Assembly: GCA_008729055.1 (NCBI GenBank)
Contig: SDUX01000004.1
Location: 6,898,559-6,962,558 of the forward strand
DNA from: Pyropia haitanensis
Taxonomy: Eukaryota > Rhodophyta > Bangiophyceae > Bangiales > Bangiaceae
Direction of reading: 5' to 3'
Length of the DNA: 64,000 nt
The notes under the pieces are model-generated. The model saw only the letters and a list, made by a program, of their open reading frames with translations. It searched no databases and was not told the origin of the DNA. A program made the translations under genes and the position numbers. Positions 59,883-64,000 of this stretch are shown here, piece after piece. How positions within the stretch are numbered: position 1 is the first letter of the stretch; every line of letters begins with the position of its first letter.

Positions 59883-62138
59883 TCACAGCGCCACGGCAGC
59901 GGCGTGGGCAGTGGCGCAGGCAGAGGCGCGCACGGTGTCTACCTCTGACCCGCGGCGTTTGTTGTGGTCTGCTGAGGGGCGGGGGCGCTTGGGCTGTCCC
60001 CGGCGGGAGCCGGCGGCCATCCGCCCTCGCCGCCCCGGCGCGGCTACAGGCGGGCCAAACAGCTCGGCGGGAAGAGTAGGCAGGGAGTTGCCCGTCGGGT
60101 ACACCAACACCAACTTTTGGTGGCAGCTCGGGCACGCCTGGCTCATGTTGAACTCTTCCTGATCGACTAACCAGCGCAGGCGGCGGAGGTACCGGCGCAC
60201 CCAGCCGTCCCCCCCTCGCACGCGCGCGTCGCCCATCGCCACGACGACCACCGTGCCGCGACGCACCTGCCGAAGAAAGTCGCCCGTCAGGTCTCGCGCC
60301 ATCGCCGCCGCAAACCGTCCTTGCTGGTAGGTCTGGTGGAGGGCGGCCGCCCGCAGTCCACGCGTAGCTTCAGCGCCAAAGCGCTCAACGTTGGCGGCCG
60401 TCTCGCGCAGGGCGGCCCACTCGCGCGTCGCCCGCAGGTGCTGCTCGCGGTCGCCCGTCCGAATTGTGCCGTGGGCCGCGGCCTCGTCGACGGGCGGCAG
60501 CACCTCCGTGTCGCTGTCGGCGCGTGCGGCTGGCGCTGCCTCCGCTCGCTGCCGCCAGAGTTTCTACGCGCGGGCTTTGAAATTGCCGGCGCTGGCCTCC
60601 CGGAACTGTGCAGCACTCACCTCGTAGCGGATGCCGGGCATAGGCGCCAGGCGGCGGCGGTCTTTGCGCCGCGGCAGCGCTTCGACGCGCTCGAGCAGAG
60701 CACTCGAGCTACTGGCAGCGTGGGTCACCAAACGTAGCGCAACCGTCTCAGCCACGTGGCGGGGGACCGTCCAGCGGTGCAGACGAGTGCGGCGGAGCGC
60801 TCGCCTTACTGCCATAGCGAGCTTGGTGCGGCCAGCGCGCCGGTGGGTAGCGTCGGGCGTGCGCCGCACACGTCTGCGGCTTCGACCGGGCATGGCCGTC
60901 TGGTAGGTCTTGCCCGTGTGCTCAGCTGACGGCGGGTCGCTCGTCCTTTCCGATCCAGTCTTCTGGCGTCGCTTCGCCGCCCGCCCGCAACCGCCCGCGA
61001 CGGCAGACGCCGCTCTCTTGCCTTGCTTGACGCGCGTCTGTTAGTGACCCGACACCGTCGCGGAAGCGTCGCCTGCGACGCCGTCCTTGCCACACAGCAG
61101 CGCCGCGCACGCACCATTCAGAGCGTCCAGCCTAAGTCGGTGCGCCCAGGCGGCGCGCATCGCGCCAACCGCTAGGCGGTTGGGCAGGTCCGCCGTGCTG
61201 ACGCACTCGCCGGGCACCGCTGTCAGGGTGCAGGACCACCGAGGGTCCACGCCCACCACCTGTATCCGTCGCACAGTCCCCAGCGGTAAACCGCTGCGCT
61301 CCAGCTGCGTCAGAGCCCCCGCGTGGACCGCCGAGCGAACGCCCGCCCCGCTCTTGCGCCGACCGCCTGCCTTTGACTGCTTCCTGGCCCAGTCCGCCGC
61401 CCGTGCCTCCGCTTCTGCCGGCGTGTCGGGAAGCGACACGTAATATGTGGCGGCCACGCCGTCGGTGGACAGCTGTGCGGAGACGCGACCGCTTCGGGTG
61501 CCGACGCCCGCCATCGCTACCAAGACTGCTGCGCCGCCTTTTGAAGGCTCGGGCCACGACCGAAGGATGCCCCGTCCTCGCACCGGCGAGCCGGTGGCGC
61601 TTGAAGCTCGGCGTACCAGGGCCAGCATCTTGGCCGCCTTCAGCGATCCATGCGCGTGCAGCGCGGCGCAAGCGCCCGGGATAAGAGCGTAGGGGCGTTC
61701 CACGCTCGCCGTGAGTACATGCAACAGGAATGGTACGTACAGCAACCAGCGCCCCGTCCGAGCCCGCGTAGCGCGCAACAGTGCCGCTGTCGATGCCGGC
61801 ATGGTCGCCCAAATTCTGGCCACCTCTCTTGCCAGCGCTTCCAGCAGGGCGTCAGGCGCGCCCTTGAAGCGTCGCCCCCGCGCGGCTTTGCCGGCGGTGC
61901 CGGAAGGAAAGTGCGCCTCGGCGGACCGCGGCAGCCGGCGACCGAGCAAAAAAACGTGCGGGGGGGCCGCCTGAGTGGAGGTAGAGAAGGCGCCCGCCGG
62001 GGGGCTGAGTGCCCCCGGGTGGTGGCGCCTTCGCTCGGGGCCGTGTGCCAAAAGACTGCCGCGTGCCCGCACCCCGCGCGCTGAACCAGCGTCGCGGGTC
62101 GTCGGGGGTGCGCGGGTCGTCCAAGGTGCGCGGGTCAT
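59883..62138 (-). pseudogene. Fanzor (eukaryotic TnpB-like) RNA-guided nuclease ORF, interrupted by two stops
   Basis: One minus-strand frame runs from an ATG at 62138 to 59883, broken only by TAA at 61041-61043 and TAG at 60564-60566. No frameshift is needed. Family features: RWLLYVPFLLHVLTASVERP; VVGVDPRWSCTLTAV with the RuvC-I Asp (codon 61245-61247); RYEVSAAQFREASAG; EWAALRETAANVERFGAEAT; VVVVAMGDARV; LVDQEEFNMSQACPSCH with the RuvC-II-type Glu (60153-60155) and first zinc CxxC; and ADHN with the RuvC-III Asp (59967-59969). The order and wording fit Fanzor1/TnpB. The second zinc Cys pair is not visible. The first 70-95 residues come from the 636-bp repeat, so the true start may be the ATG at 61802. 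I call it a recent pseudogene. Spliced stops or stop read-through are less likely alternatives. Confidence 0.7.
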
Positions 62139-62837
62139 AGGGTTGCCACGTGTCGTGGCCGCCGTGTCGCGCGCTGTCGCACCGGAGGATGCCGACGCGG
62201 CGGTGACAGCCGAGGAAGAACATTCCGAACCTGATTTGGAACTCACTGGGATTCAACAATCGGTTGACCGAGAAGAAAAAATCCGTGACAGTAAACGCGA
62301 TGGCTGTGTCCGGGGAATATTCTTTCGGTGTGATTCGTGGAACCCGCTGCGTTCGCATGGGATGCGGCGGGTCTTGGCGATCCGGCGCTGCTCGCGCTGT
62401 TCCACCGCCCGCGTGGTGGTCGGCTTGATGTGCCCAATCAGCGGTGGTGGCGGCGCGATGAAACGGCGCGCCGGTTCCGGCGGGGGCAGCAGCAGGCGCC
62501 GGTTCGTCCGGGCCGTCGTGCTCGCCGTGGCAGGGCCCTTGCCCTTGCCCGAGAGGGGGGGCTTGGGGACGGTCCGCCCCAGCAGGGATATGTGCGGGGG
62601 GGCCGCCTGAGTGGAGGTAGAGAAGGCGCCCGCCGGGGGGCCGAGTGCCCCCAGGTGGTGGCGCCCTCGCACGGGGCCGTGTGCCAAAAGACTGCCGCGT
62701 GCCCGCGCTCCGCGCGCTGAACCAGCGTCGCGGGTCGTCGGGGGTGCGCGGGTCGTCCAAGGTGCGCGGGTCATAGGGTTGCCACGTGTCGTGGCCGCCG
62801 TGTCGCGCGCTGTCGCACCGGAGGATGCCGACGCGGC
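61968..62837 (-). repeat. 636-bp repeat units, inverted relative to the 19-kb array
   Basis: The block 62590-62837 is nearly identical to 61968-62201 (period 636; GGTGACAGCC at 62202 and 62838). The unit again equals one 167-bp monomer plus the 469-bp insert. The left copy is only partial: below about 61968 it switches abruptly to the Fanzor-like coding sequence. That point marks a deletion or insertion breakpoint between repeat and element. Confidence 0.85.
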
Positions 62838-64000
62838 GGTGACAGCCGAGGAAGAACATTCCGAACCTGATTTGGAACTCACTGGGATTCAACAATCGGT
62901 TGACCGAGAAGAAAAAATCCGTGACAGCAAACGCGATGGCTGTGTTCGGGAGTTTTTCATTCGGTGTGATTCGTGGAAGCCGCGCCGGAGGACATTTACG
63001 CGGCGGTGACAGCCAAGGAAGAATACTCCGAACCTGATTTGGAACTCACTGGGATTCAACAATCGGTTGACCGAGAAGAAAAATTCCGTGACAGCAAACG
63101 CGATGGCTGTGTCCGGGGAATATTCTTTCGGTGTGATTCGTGGAACCTGCGCCGTAGGGTACCGACGCGGCGGTGACAGCCGAGCAAGATTATACCGAAC
63201 CTGATTTGGAACTCACTGGGATTCAACAATCGGTTGACCGAGAAGAAAAATTCCGTGATAGTGAACGCGATGGCTGTGTTCGGGGAACATTTTTTCGGTG
63301 TGATGCGTGGAACCCGCGCCGGAGGGTACCGACGCGGCGGTGACAGCCAAGGAAGAATACTCCGAACCTGATTTGGAACTCACTGGGATTCAACAATCGG
63401 TTGACCGAGAAGAAAAAATCCGTGACAGCAAACGCGATGGCTGTGTCCGGGGAATATTCTTTCGGTGTGATTCGTGGAACCCGCGCCGGAGGATACCGAC
63501 GCGGCGGTGACAGCCAAGGAAGAATACTCCGAACCTGATTTGGAACTCACTGGGATTCAACAATCGGTTGACCGAGAAGAAAAATTCCGTGACAGCAAAC
63601 GCGATGGCTGTGTCCGGGGAATATTCTTTCGGTGTGATTCGTGGAACCTGCGCCGGAGGGTACCGACGCGGCGGTGACAGCAAAGCAAGAATACTCCGAA
63701 CCTGATTTGGAACTCACTGGGATTCAACAATCGGTTGACCGAGAAGAAAAAATCCGTGATAGTGAACGCGATGGCTGTGCTCGGGGGATGTTCTTTCGGT
63801 GTGATTCGTGGAAGCCGCGCCGGAGGACATTGACGCGGCGGTGACAGCCAAGGAAGAATACTCCGAACCTGATTTGGAACTCACTGGGATTCAACAATCG
63901 GTTGACCGAGAATAAAAAATCCGTGACAGCAAACGCGATGGCTGTGTCCGGCGAACATTCTTTCGGTGTGATTCGTGGAACCTGCGCCGGAGGGTACCGA
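62838..64000 (+). repeat. 167-bp satellite array, seven units and open to the right
   Basis: GGTGACAGC recurs at 62838, 63005, 63172, 63339, 63506, 63673 and 63840, an exact 167-base spacing with no indel. Monomers share ATTTGGAACTCACTGGGATT, GGTTGACCGAGAAGAAAAA and TTTCGGTGTGATTCGTGGAA and differ by a few substitutions. The array continues beyond the window. Each monomer can start a 67-codon frame ending in the next monomer (MEPAPE...), but 167 is not a multiple of three, so these are probably incidental. Average GC is clearly below that of the genes. Confidence 0.95.

Noticed and set aside
62973..63844. 67-codon frames in each 167-bp satellite monomer
   Set aside because: Each frame overlaps the next in another phase and no regulatory context is seen. 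Conservation is explained by monomer homogenisation.
62838..64000. CRISPR-like array
   Set aside because: The repeat is 167 bp with no unique spacers, in a eukaryotic setting.

Overview
The window is a gene-dense eukaryotic nuclear segment with extreme GC content, long homopolymer runs of G or C, and CGG/GCC-type low complexity. The gene set points to a photosynthetic eukaryote. It includes a nucleus-encoded NblA-type phycobilisome-degradation protein, a plastid-type FMN hydrolase, a mitochondrial ribosomal protein, IBA57 and two secreted alpha-carbonic anhydrases. NblA implies phycobilisomes, so a red alga is most likely. The GC-rich, intron-poor, repeat-laced style fits a bangiophyte such as Porphyra/Pyropia. 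That placement is inference; no marker rRNA is present.

Layout. 0.7-6.4 kb: two nearly identical alpha-carbonic anhydrase genes, divergently oriented, each with its own TATA-like box. 7.8-9.3 kb: mitochondrial ribosomal protein mL53 in three exons. 10.3-16.5 kb (minus): a large VPS39/TGFBRAP1-type tethering subunit. 16.5-21 kb: a repeat-rich island with a hAT transposase remnant, a 636-bp tandem repeat and a 214-bp tandem repeat. 22-28.9 kb: a RING-H2 E3 ligase, the SM protein SLY1 (minus) and an FMN hydrolase (minus). 29.5-30.9 kb: two related Cys-rich proteins, the upstream one with a signal peptide. 32.5-40.7 kb: a NAP1-family histone chaperone, a PrimPol-type primase-polymerase (minus) with an unusual repeated tail, and IBA57. 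41-49.3 kb: a SnRK3/CIPK-like kinase (minus) whose catalytic HRD aspartate is Cys, then the NblA-like gene. 51.9-57.7 kb: the NC2-alpha/DRAP1 corepressor and a membrane-anchored diflavin reductase (minus). 59.9-64 kb: a Fanzor/TnpB-like ORF broken by two stop codons, running into 636-bp repeats and an exact 167-bp satellite array that leaves the window.

Genes are closely packed, commonly tail-to-tail or head-to-head, with few introns. About nine reading frames (CA2, mL53, VPS39-like, RING, SLY1, FMN hydrolase, the Cys-rich gene, NAP1, PrimPol and the diflavin reductase) change phase at runs of 9 or more G or C. I treat those phase changes as probable sequencing or assembly indels, not as biology. 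Coordinates of such genes are therefore outer limits. The products serve separate housekeeping functions: CO2/bicarbonate chemistry, endosome/ER-Golgi trafficking, Fe-S assembly, replication stress tolerance, transcription and chromatin, and light-harvesting turnover. No operon-like pathway cluster is evident. Splice sites and the Fanzor, PrimPol, mL53, IBA57, SLY1, NAP1 and NblA assignments were made by reading translated motifs, without database searches.
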